DNA from: Fidelibacterota bacterium
Lineage (GTDB): Bacteria; Fidelibacterota; Marinisomatia; Marinisomatales; UBA1611
Length of the DNA: 36,684 bases
Assembly: GCA_018692355.1 (NCBI GenBank)
Contig: JABHKE010000137.1
Coordinates: 1-36,684 of the forward strand
Reading direction: 5' to 3'
The first letter of the stretch is position 1, and each line of letters opens with the position of its first letter. A model generated the notes under the pieces. It saw only the letters and a list, made by a program, of their open reading frames with translations, was not told the DNA's origin and did no database searches. Below, in pieces: positions 11,094 to 19,371 of this stretch. The translations under genes and the position numbers were made by a program.

Positions 11094-12318
11094 AAGCAAT
11101 ATTGAAAAAAGAAGTTCTATACTCTTTATAAGCAAAATAAAAGTATATTGTATTTAAAATAATATGAGATGCAATAAGCGTGTACAATGCTCCATATAAT
11201 TCATACGTTGGGATGACAAATAAGTCAACTACAATGATAAATAAGAGTGTGAAAAGCACCCCATACGTCCTTATTTTTTGTTTATCTGATATTGTAAGTA
11301 GTGCTCCATAGACGACACCAAAATATCTAAGAAAAATTATTATAGAGAAATAAATAACATAATTTGAAAGTGTAGAAAACTTTTCCCCATAAACTAGATA
11401 AATCAATTCATTGGAAAAAATGTTTACAATGAATGCTATCAATACGCCCAAAATAAAAGCAACTAAATTGAATTTTGTTGATAATTCAATTAACTGATCC
11501 TTGCTTTTATCCACTAAAGATGACAACTTTGGGATTAAAACAGAATTTAATATACCCAGTCCAATGGTGGTGGCTGCCATGGCCCTCATTCCTGCTTGAT
11601 ATATCCCAATCTCTGAATTCGAAACAAATGCTCTTAATATAATCGTATCAATATTCAAGTACAAAGCTCCAACCGCAATGTGGACGGCATAAGGGAAAGT
11701 TTGTTTCAGTTCATCAAAAAGATTTACAGTATCAAATTTAAATCCAAAATCAGAAATAAATTTTCTTACAGTAAGGGTGCTATATATTATTTTTACGCAT
11801 AAAAATCCTAACGCTATGGCTGTAATATTTCGAGATGAATAGGCGATTAAGGCTACAACCCAAAAAAGTAAAATATTATTGATAAAAACATATTTTGCCT
11901 CAACGTCAAACCTATCAACACTTCTATATGGGATTAAAAAATGTTTGGCGAACGAATTAAAAACCGAAGAAATACAAAGAATGAAAATAATCTTGTATGT
12001 TGTTGGATCAGGGTATGAAAAAATGCCCAGAATAAATAATATAATAATTACAAAAATTAAAAGTAATAATTTTACTTTTACTGCTCTCCAAGTTAGAATA
12101 CCGATGTCATTCAGATTCCTTGCTGTATCTTTTGATAATTTTAGTTCGTATCCATATTCAATAATCAACACTAATAAATTTGCAAAAACAATTGAATAGG
12201 TTAGTATTCCGAAGGCACTCAATGTTAATAGTCGTGCTAAAATAAATATTAAAAAAAATCCGGATACCAAACGGCTTACAGTTGTGATTGTTGAATATCT
12301 AATATTATTTATGAGCAT
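11083..12318 (-). CDS. Polysaccharide flippase (Wzx/MATE-like oligosaccharide translocase)
   Basis: Roughly 400 aa multi-TM protein; N-terminal NNIRYSTITTVSRLVSGFFLIFILARLLTLSAFGILTYSIVFANLLVLIIEYG is typical of Wzx-type polysaccharide_synt proteins. Confidence 0.88.
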   Translation of the reverse strand: MLINNIRYSTITTVSRLVSGFFLIFILARLLTLSAFGILTYSIVFANLLVLIIEYGYELKLSKDTARNLNDIGILTWRAVKVKLLLLIFVIIILFILGIFSYPDPTTYKIIFILCISSVFNSFAKHFLIPYRSVDRFDVEAKYVFINNILLFWVVALIAYSSRNITAIALGFLCVKIIYSTLTVRKFISDFGFKFDTVNLFDELKQTFPYAVHIAVGALYLNIDTIILRAFVSNSEIGIYQAGMRAMAATTIGLGILNSVLIPKLSSLVDKSKDQLIELSTKFNLVAFILGVLIAFIVNIFSNELIYLVYGEKFSTLSNYVIYFSIIIFLRYFGVVYGALLTISDKQKIRTYGVLFTLLFIIVVDLFVIPTYELYGALYTLIASHIILNTIYFYFAYKEYRTSFFNIAYVK

Positions 12319-12495
12319 AAATTTTATCTAAATTAAGTTAAATACTAGATCTTTAGTATTCTATGAATAGATTTCTTTCAACATTTTTAACACATCATTA
12401 TAAATTAAATTCATTATTTTTACTATAAGCCATTTGTATTCCCTCTAATTATTTAACCTGTGATGTTCAAAATAATGTGAACATGAATAAATAAA

Positions 12496-13698
12496 TTATT
12501 TATTTACTGAATAGCGAATCAATATTATTGAAATTCCGATTATTCCGCCAAGAAAGATACTGAGTAATACAATTATCTTCCGTTTTGGTTTAGCTTTTAA
12601 CACTGCCGGTTCAGCATTATCCAATATATTGATGAGTAAATTATCTTTTACTTCTTCAATTTTGGCTATTTCAAATTGTTGTCGGAGGGTAATATAAACT
12701 GCACGGTTTTCCTCGATGGTACTGCCTATACGACTGCGAATCATTTTCAGTCTAGGTGAGTCCAAATTTGTGGGGTGATTGTTTCTAAAATCAGTTAATA
12801 ATTCTTCTGATTTTTCCAGTTCATTTTTTGCATCCAATTTTTGGTTTTCAATAAACTCCCGATTTCTAGTAGCTTCCATTTGTTGCTCATACGAAATGAA
12901 TTCCTTTACAAATTTTGCTATATAATTTGCAATGTCAGATGCAAGATTTGGGTCCTGCATCAGGACTGATATTCTTATAAGGCCCGATAATTCTTCCTTG
13001 ACCGAAATTAGTTTGTCTAATTTTAGTTTAGCTTCATATACAAGCAACTCTTCAGGTTTCGCTGCGAATTCTCCTGTCGGAAAAAAATTCATTATCCATT
13101 TTTTAGGTGAAAAAAGTTTTGGTTTATCCAATTCCCAAAATGAAATGAGATTTGTACCTTGGGGGAACTTTGCTGTTTTCCATTTTTTTAGGATGATGTC
13201 TTTTATTAATGTTCTGCTATTAATTATGTCAGGTATGTTATAGGTTGGCGCTGAGCCAAACCCCCCGATTCCAAACGATTTCGCTAACCCATTAAATTCT
13301 CCCAGCCCGCCATTTGCCTGTGAGAGGTCGCCTGCCGGATACATTGAAATTGAAGAGTCATAGTAAACCGTTGCCATCAACGAATAGATGAGTCCCAGCA
13401 TAGTGAAAAAGATCGATATTTTTGTTATAAACCATTTTTGTGATTTGATTAGTTCCCAAATTGCTAAAAGATCAACTTCATTGTCATCAGTAATTATTGC
13501 TTTATTCTCAGGGTCAGTTGATTCATTGTCTTTCGTTAAAACACCATATTTTTTTAATTCAGCAATCCTATTTCTTAAGGTTTTTTCAGAAAGTCCGTAA
13601 AGTTCGGCAATTTGTGTTCTTTTTCCAGGATTTTCCAGGATTTCGGGATGATTATTGACAATATCCAGAATTTTTTGTTCGTGTGATGTTAACTCCAT
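12496..13698 (-). CDS. Wzz-like polysaccharide chain-length determinant with N-terminal winged-HTH-like domain
   Basis: ORF 12496..13710 (GTG start); likely ATG at 13698 directly after the upstream tagD stop. N-term LTSHEQKILDIVNNHPEILENPGKRTQIAELYGLSEKTLRNRIAELKKYGVLTK is HTH-like; then two TM segments flank a coiled-coil periplasmic domain (VDLLAIWELIKSQKWFITKISIFFTMLGLIYSLM ... AEPAVLKAKPKRKIIVLLSIFLGGIIGISIILI), which is the Wzz pattern. No C-terminal tyrosine kinase. Confidence 0.85.
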   Translation of the reverse strand: MELTSHEQKILDIVNNHPEILENPGKRTQIAELYGLSEKTLRNRIAELKKYGVLTKDNESTDPENKAIITDDNEVDLLAIWELIKSQKWFITKISIFFTMLGLIYSLMATVYYDSSISMYPAGDLSQANGGLGEFNGLAKSFGIGGFGSAPTYNIPDIINSRTLIKDIILKKWKTAKFPQGTNLISFWELDKPKLFSPKKWIMNFFPTGEFAAKPEELLVYEAKLKLDKLISVKEELSGLIRISVLMQDPNLASDIANYIAKFVKEFISYEQQMEATRNREFIENQKLDAKNELEKSEELLTDFRNNHPTNLDSPRLKMIRSRIGSTIEENRAVYITLRQQFEIAKIEEVKDNLLINILDNAEPAVLKAKPKRKIIVLLSIFLGGIIGISIILIRYSVNK

Positions 13699-13699
13699 T

Positions 13700-14092
13700 T
13701 TAATTTCCACTTGCTAAATTATCTTTAAGGTTACTTGTAGAAATACCTTTCGTACGATCGATATAAATAATATCACAGATATCACTTAATTTATCAAACT
13801 CACCCTTCCAATCATCACCGATTGTAAATATTTGAATTTTATTTGATAGAATATCCATTCGTTTTTGTTCCCAATTTTCTTCAGGAATTACTTTATCAAC
13901 ATATTGAATTGCTTCAACTATTTTACTTCGATGTTCAAACGGGTAAATACATTTTTTCCCTTTTATAATATTAAACTCATCTGTCGATACTGCCACAACT
14001 AAAAAATCGCCTAATTCTTTTGCTCTGCGTAATAATTCTAAATGACCAAAATGGAACAAATCAAACGTTCCGTATGTGATTACTTTTTTCAT
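13700..14092 (-). CDS. tagD: Glycerol-3-phosphate cytidylyltransferase (TagD-like)
   Basis: KKVITYGTFDLFHFGHLELLRRAKELGDFLVVAVSTDEFN, YPFEHRSKIVEAIQYVDKVIPEENWEQK, IGDDWKGEFDKL, IDRTKGISTS: strong resemblance to TagD. Confidence 0.92.
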   Translation of the reverse strand: MKKVITYGTFDLFHFGHLELLRRAKELGDFLVVAVSTDEFNIIKGKKCIYPFEHRSKIVEAIQYVDKVIPEENWEQKRMDILSNKIQIFTIGDDWKGEFDKLSDICDIIYIDRTKGISTSNLKDNLASGN

Positions 14093-14220
14093 TAATAATT
14101 GATGTTTGTTAGTAATGGTCCACGCTTAAACTGATTATAAGGATGCTGTATAAAAATTGTTGCAACCCTTGATATTGCACTATGAAGTTTATTTGATACA
14201 TTGAATTTTAAATTGGGCAT
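14092..14220 (-). CDS. Putative 42-aa small ORF between the Wza-like gene and tagD
   Basis: Not in the ORF track (below its size cut-off). Reads MPNLKFNVSNKLHSAISRVATIFIQHPYNQFKRGPLLTNINY*. Starts 14 nt after the Wza-like gene's stop with a TTGGA-type purine stretch upstream; its stop overlaps the tagD ATG (TAATG). Confidence 0.45.
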   Translation of the reverse strand: MPNLKFNVSNKLHSAISRVATIFIQHPYNQFKRGPLLTNINY

Positions 14221-14233
14221 TGATTTTTCCAAT

Positions 14234-15898
14234 TCAAATACCAAGGGCATTTTGAATAACGACAATTAAAGCTGCAACTTGTCCCAAAGATGCCAAAATA
14301 TCTTTCAGAATTATCCATTTGTTATACTCCATTTTTTCTGGTATAAAAATGGTATCCCCATTTTCAATCTGGGAAGTTTTGTTAATAGGTAATCGTTGAC
14401 CTGTGCCAGCTTTAATGATAAACTTTTTTCGTGTTGCTGTATTAGTTATTCCGCCTGCGAGATCAACATATTCATCAAAGGTTATATCTGTGGTATATGG
14501 GTAGCGTCCCGGTTTAAGAACGCCTCCCAAAATTTCTATATAGTCAAAATTCTCGAGGATGACAATTTCATCCTCATTCACTAAGGGAAGGCTCATGAGC
14601 GATTCTGCTTGTTCTAAAGACGATGATTCTATTGTGCCTTTTGTTGTGAGCATTCTAGCTTTTATATAAGCTTTCTCTTCAGGCGACCTATTTTCAACGG
14701 GAATCAGTAAAATCCTTTTATTCTCACGATCCGGGATTTTAGCAATAGATTTATTATTTATAATTATTTTTGTTTGATCCGCTCTTGTTGTGAATCCTCC
14801 TACTTTTTGAAGAGCTTCACCGATGGTTGTTTTGCCCGGTTCGATTGCATATACACCGGGATAATTCACTTCCCCGTTGATGTAAACAATATCCTGGCGT
14901 TTATAGTCTTGGTCATACCGGACCATGATATGATCCTCCGATGAAATTATTATAGTATCTGCCTGTGACATTGATGTAATAAAACTAAATTTTTCTTTAG
15001 ATGAAATGAACCGAGTAATTTCTACTTTATTTGAGTCTGCATCAGGCCTTAAACCGCCAGCAAGTTCTACAAATTCAGATAAAGATTCACTTTGTATAAA
15101 TTCATAATTTCCCGGGATTTTTATACCTCCAAAAATTCCGACTAAATGTTCTTTCAGAGGTATTCTTACCACATCTCCTTGCTGAAGAAATGGGTTATTA
15201 ATCTCTTCTCCAGTTGATCCAAATTTTACCAAATCTACCTGAATAGACTCTCCATTTCGATAGACCTCTATATTACGTCTGGACATTTCCGGATAAAGGT
15301 TTTGGTCAGTATTTTGGTCAGTATTTTGGTCAGTATTTTGGTCAGTATTTTGGTCAGTATTTTGGTCAGTATTTAGACCAGATTGTAATTTATGAAGAAC
15401 TTCTTCATACAAGTCAGACACTCGAGAAACTGGCGTGATGGTATAAAATCCGGGGTTTTGTAAATGACCAATAACTTTAACCTTAAACTCTCTAATCTCA
15501 GATAAAATAATAAATATTTTAGCACTACGGTTAAGAGTTTGAATCGCAATTTCCATTTTCTTGATTGAACTTGAAAGTGTTTGTCCATTTACTTGGACTA
15601 TACCTACAGATGGAATAAGAATTTCTCCTGTGGGGGAGACAGTTAGTGTATAATTTGCTACATTTTCACTTGAAATAATATTTACAAGGAATTGATCGCC
15701 CGGGCCAACTAAATACTGTTCTGGGTTGATTGGTTTATCCACTTTTATTCTTGTTTGTTCCTGCCTTTCATTAGATGTGGATGCATTAGTATAACCAGAA
15801 TTAGATATTTTGGATTGGGCCATTCTCAATGCATTAATATCAAGTGTTTGAGCAAATAAGGATGCAAAGACTCCAATAAGAAGAAAAATTTTATTCAT
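14234..15898 (-). CDS. Polysaccharide export protein with SLBB domains (Wza-like)
   Basis: Signal peptide MNKIFLLIGVFASLFA; Poly_export motif PEQYLVGPGDQFLVNI; repeated SLBB modules (GGIKIPGNYEF, INGEVNYPGVYAIEPGKTTIGEALQKVGGFT, LGGVLKPGRYPYTTDITFDEYVDLAGG); C-terminal hydrophobic helix. No obvious lipobox Cys. Confidence 0.92.
   Translation of the reverse strand: MNKIFLLIGVFASLFAQTLDINALRMAQSKISNSGYTNASTSNERQEQTRIKVDKPINPEQYLVGPGDQFLVNIISSENVANYTLTVSPTGEILIPSVGIVQVNGQTLSSSIKKMEIAIQTLNRSAKIFIILSEIREFKVKVIGHLQNPGFYTITPVSRVSDLYEEVLHKLQSGLNTDQNTDQNTDQNTDQNTDQNTDQNLYPEMSRRNIEVYRNGESIQVDLVKFGSTGEEINNPFLQQGDVVRIPLKEHLVGIFGGIKIPGNYEFIQSESLSEFVELAGGLRPDADSNKVEITRFISSKEKFSFITSMSQADTIIISSEDHIMVRYDQDYKRQDIVYINGEVNYPGVYAIEPGKTTIGEALQKVGGFTTRADQTKIIINNKSIAKIPDRENKRILLIPVENRSPEEKAYIKARMLTTKGTIESSSLEQAESLMSLPLVNEDEIVILENFDYIEILGGVLKPGRYPYTTDITFDEYVDLAGGITNTATRKKFIIKAGTGQRLPINKTSQIENGDTIFIPEKMEYNKWIILKDILASLGQVAALIVVIQNALGI
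15300..15371 (-). repeat. Six tandem copies of a 12-bp unit (plus strand TTTTGGTCAGTA) encoding (NTDQ)6
   Basis: Exact 12-bp periodicity read directly: ttttggtcagta x6; translated on the minus strand as NTDQNTDQNTDQNTDQNTDQNTDQ in the Wza-like protein. Confidence 0.97.
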
Positions 15899-16164
15899 AA
15901 TATTTAGTGATAATTCGTCGAGGTTTCGACATGGGATAGGAATTTGCTATCGCCAAGACGATGTTGTATTTTTTATGTTGCCTTTTTTTATGGTAAACTG
16001 GGCGCAGTTTTTATCGATAGAAATCCTAATATGTACTTTAAAACTTATTAAACAACCATTGAAATTCCAAAATAAAATTAGCCCGGGCAAAAGCCCGTAT
16101 CGTAATTTCTTCTGTTATAATAACTACATGTTCAAATTTTTCGATTTTTTACATTTAGCACTGC

Positions 16165-16196
16165 ATTAATAGAATAAATCAATTTATTCTATTAAT
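16165..16196. repeat. Perfect 14-bp inverted repeat with 4-nt spacer in the divergent intergenic region
   Basis: attaatagaataaa-tcaa-tttattctattaat, arms 16165-16178 and 16183-16196. Confidence 0.9.
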
Positions 16197-16312
16197 TATA
16201 TTTCTGATATTTCTATCTGATGCTAGATAAAAATAATTTAAAATGTATAACGTGTTATAGGTAATCTTTTAGATTTAAAATAAATTCTCCTTTTAAATTT
16301 TGGTAATATAAT

Positions 16313-17581
16313 ATGATATCAATTAAGGATCTCCGAAAACAGCCGGAGTTGTATAAAGAAATGCTTGCATTAAAAAATGACCATGCAGATGTGGATCAAC
16401 TTCTTTTATTGGATAAGACATTTCGTAGACTACAAACAGAGGTTAACCATCTTCGAGCTGAAAGAAATAGTGCTTCGGAAGCTATCGGTTTGGCAAAAAA
16501 AGCTGGGCAAGATGCTTCAGGTGCCATTAAACAAACTCGTGAGTTGGGAGATCGGCTAAAGGAAATTGAAAATAGACTTCACCAAACCGATGAAGAATTA
16601 AATAAAATATTATACCAAATTCCAAATCTGCCACATGAAACTGTTCCCAAAGGATCCAATGAGATTAACAATGTCGAAATAAAATCCTGGGGAAAAAAAC
16701 CTGACTTTATGTTTACTCCTAAATCCCATCTTCAATTAGGTGAGTCATTAACTCTATTTGATTTTGAGCGAGGCGCAAAATTATCTGGAAGCGGATTCCC
16801 CCTGTACGTTGGGAAAGGCGCCCAATTAGAACGTGCTTTAATCAATGCCATGGTTGATCATCATGAAAGAGAATACGGATTCACTGAATTATTTCCTCCA
16901 GTATTAATGAGAAAAGAATCCATGGTGACTACGGGCCAATTGCCAAAATTTGAGGAAGATATGTATCATACTGAAGTGGATAATCTCTATTTGGCTCCCA
17001 CAGCAGAAGTGCCTGTTACCAATGTTCATCGTGATGAAATACTGGATGAATCAGAACTACCTATCTATTATGTAGCATACTCCCCGTGTTTTAGGCGGGA
17101 ATCAGGTTCTTATGGAAAAGACACCAGAGGTCTCTTAAGAGTACACCAATTCAACAAAGTGGAATTAGTGAAATTTTCAGTTCCAGAAACATCATACGAG
17201 GAATTAGAACATCTTACAAAACAGGCAGAATCCATTTTAAAGAAATTGGGTCTTCATTACCGTGTGGTTGAATTATGCACAGGCGATTTAAGTTTCGCGG
17301 CCGCTAAATGTTATGACCTCGAAATATGGGCACCTGGTGAGAAAAAATGGTTGGAAGTATCATCATGCAGTAACTTTGAATCTTTTCAGGCACGACGGGG
17401 AAATATTCGATATCGAAGATCAGAAGATAATAAAGTTGATTTTCTCCATACCTTGAATGGTTCGGGTGTAGCAACACCTCGGCTCATGGTTGCGTTATTG
17501 GAAACATACCAAACAGAAAAAGGAACAATTCAATTTCCAAATGAAGTTGCTAATTTTTTAGGTATTCGAGAGATCACCTAA
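16313..17581 (+). CDS. serS: Seryl-tRNA synthetase
   Basis: MISIKDLRKQPELYKEMLALKN N-terminal coiled coil; class II motifs (YLAPTAEVPVTNVHRDEIL, PCFRRESGSYGKDTRGLLRVHQFNKVELV, LEVSSCSNFESFQARRGNIRYR, LNGSGVATPRLMVALLE). Confidence 0.98.
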   Translation: MISIKDLRKQPELYKEMLALKNDHADVDQLLLLDKTFRRLQTEVNHLRAERNSASEAIGLAKKAGQDASGAIKQTRELGDRLKEIENRLHQTDEELNKILYQIPNLPHETVPKGSNEINNVEIKSWGKKPDFMFTPKSHLQLGESLTLFDFERGAKLSGSGFPLYVGKGAQLERALINAMVDHHEREYGFTELFPPVLMRKESMVTTGQLPKFEEDMYHTEVDNLYLAPTAEVPVTNVHRDEILDESELPIYYVAYSPCFRRESGSYGKDTRGLLRVHQFNKVELVKFSVPETSYEELEHLTKQAESILKKLGLHYRVVELCTGDLSFAAAKCYDLEIWAPGEKKWLEVSSCSNFESFQARRGNIRYRRSEDNKVDFLHTLNGSGVATPRLMVALLETYQTEKGTIQFPNEVANFLGIREIT

Positions 17582-18289
17582 TTGCGTTACATTTGGATTT
17601 TATTCAATACAGTTATTTGGACCACATTATTGGGTTTTTTTGGAATTGTTGTTTCTATTTTTGAACCCCGGCGGGGTAGGACATTGGGCTATTGTGCTAA
17701 TCTGTGGGCTAAATTAATCCTCTTTTTTGGAGGTGTTAAATATTCTGTAAAAGGTTTGGAATTCCTGAAGCCAAATGGATCGTATATTTTTGCAGGAAAT
17801 CATGCTTCCGAATTTGATATATTATTAGCCTTCGCAGGGCTACCCTATTGGGTGGTCTCTATTGCAAAAATAGAGTTAAAATCTATTCCAGTTCTTGGCT
17901 GGGTCATGCGTGTTGCTGGTCATATATTTGTGGATCGAGGTCGTCAAGAACAAGCGTTGAAATCTTTGGAGATTGCAAGAGAATCTTTGCTAAAAATGCC
18001 ACGTTCCGTATTACTATTCCCTGAAGGGACACGAACCAAAGATGGGACTTTGGGGCAATTTAAACGCGGCGGATTGATCCTAGCAATTGAAACCGAAATC
18101 CCAATCGTTCCGGTGGCATTTGTAAACACTTTCGAAATGCTGGAAAAAGGGTCATGGACAATAAAAAACCATCCAATTGAATTGCGGCTTTCTAAACCGA
18201 TCCCACCGGGAACCTATACCAATGAAACAAGGAGAGAATTAGCGACCCATGTGCGAAATGAAGTTCAACAATTACTAAAACAAAATTGA
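17582..18289 (+). CDS. plsC: 1-acyl-sn-glycerol-3-phosphate acyltransferase
   Basis: Acyltransferase motifs GNHASEFDILL, FVDRG, LLFPEGTRTKDGTLGQFKRGG, PIVPVAFVNT; TTG start immediately after the serS stop. Confidence 0.93.
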   Translation: MRYIWILFNTVIWTTLLGFFGIVVSIFEPRRGRTLGYCANLWAKLILFFGGVKYSVKGLEFLKPNGSYIFAGNHASEFDILLAFAGLPYWVVSIAKIELKSIPVLGWVMRVAGHIFVDRGRQEQALKSLEIARESLLKMPRSVLLFPEGTRTKDGTLGQFKRGGLILAIETEIPIVPVAFVNTFEMLEKGSWTIKNHPIELRLSKPIPPGTYTNETRRELATHVRNEVQQLLKQN

Positions 18290-19371
18290 TGTATCATTTT
18301 TACTCGATTCCATCAATTTTTCCTGGAGGAATTCAAGACGCGAATAATGTAAAAGAGTCCACTTTGGCGGCTTTCTGGGAAAAGGTAAAACCAGGAACGG
18401 TTATGAAAGATCGATTTGGAAATTTTGTAACCGCATTTTCTCCTGGGCGGAAAAACAAGAATGAAGGCCCAGATTTTTTAGATGCGGTCATTTGGGTAAA
18501 TGGTGAAATGATAAAAGGTGCAGTAGAAATTCATAGCCATGAATCTTACTGGATTTCTCATGGGCACTTAAGTAATGATAGATATGATGGTGTGGTTTTA
18601 CATGTTGTATCAACTTTTGCCAGACAACCTGTACTCAATGTGACAACTATTCAACTTGATGCCCATTCAATTGAAAAAAGGTATGAGTGTTTATTGCCAA
18701 ACCAGCCACTTACACCAAATCAAATGATAGTGTTAATGGAATTCGGGTTGAAACGGTGGAATGAAAAAGTATTATTTTTCAAAAAAAGTGTAACGGAAAA
18801 GCAAAAACGGGTTTTTATTGAATCATTGGTTAATTTTGGTGCTGGGGAAAACAGACAACTTTATAGAAAACTAGGGAATATAATATTCCCATATATCACA
18901 AAAAATATTTCAAAAGATACTTGGGTTAAAACCTTCATGCATTTTTCATCTACATTACATTGGCATCGTTCAGGAACCATGCCTACGCGCCATCCTCAAC
19001 GAATCATTAAACGCATCGCTCAATGGAGCTTTGACTATTTTATGGATGCACCAGAAGGCTTGACCTTGCAGCAAGTGAAACAGGGTTTTGAAGACTATGG
19101 ATTTGGAGAGACAACTTGGGTAGAGTGGTGCGGGAATGTTCATTACCCTGCTATAGCCGGGAAATCTCAATCTGATTATATTTCCTATTTTGAACGATGG
19201 ACGAAACTACAATTACCAAACACATATGGTAGTTTGAATCGATTATTTGGGAATAATTTGACTCGAAAACAATTAAGATCCTTCCACATTGCTCAGGGAT
19301 TACTATATCTAAAGAGCCATTATTGTTTCGGCTGGCATTGCCATGTATGCAAAGTGAGGCGAAGTTTATGA
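18286..19371 (+). CDS. DUF2851 family protein
   Basis: GRKNKNEGPDFLDAVIWVNGEMIKGAVEIHSHESYWISHGHLSNDRYDGVVLHVV pattern of DUF2851; 4-nt overlap with plsC. Confidence 0.8.
   Translation: MMYHFYSIPSIFPGGIQDANNVKESTLAAFWEKVKPGTVMKDRFGNFVTAFSPGRKNKNEGPDFLDAVIWVNGEMIKGAVEIHSHESYWISHGHLSNDRYDGVVLHVVSTFARQPVLNVTTIQLDAHSIEKRYECLLPNQPLTPNQMIVLMEFGLKRWNEKVLFFKKSVTEKQKRVFIESLVNFGAGENRQLYRKLGNIIFPYITKNISKDTWVKTFMHFSSTLHWHRSGTMPTRHPQRIIKRIAQWSFDYFMDAPEGLTLQQVKQGFEDYGFGETTWVEWCGNVHYPAIAGKSQSDYISYFERWTKLQLPNTYGSLNRLFGNNLTRKQLRSFHIAQGLLYLKSHYCFGWHCHVCKVRRSL

Noticed and set aside
11879-12199. 106-aa plus-strand ORF inside the Wzx-like gene
   Set aside because: Antisense to a well-supported multi-TM CDS; likely a chance ORF.
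15975-16169. 64-aa plus-strand ORF in the capsule/serS intergenic region
   Set aside because: Ends inside an AT-rich region, unusual composition (MLPFFMVNWAQFLSIEILICTLKL...), no RBS or conservation argument visible; cannot be supported from sequence alone.
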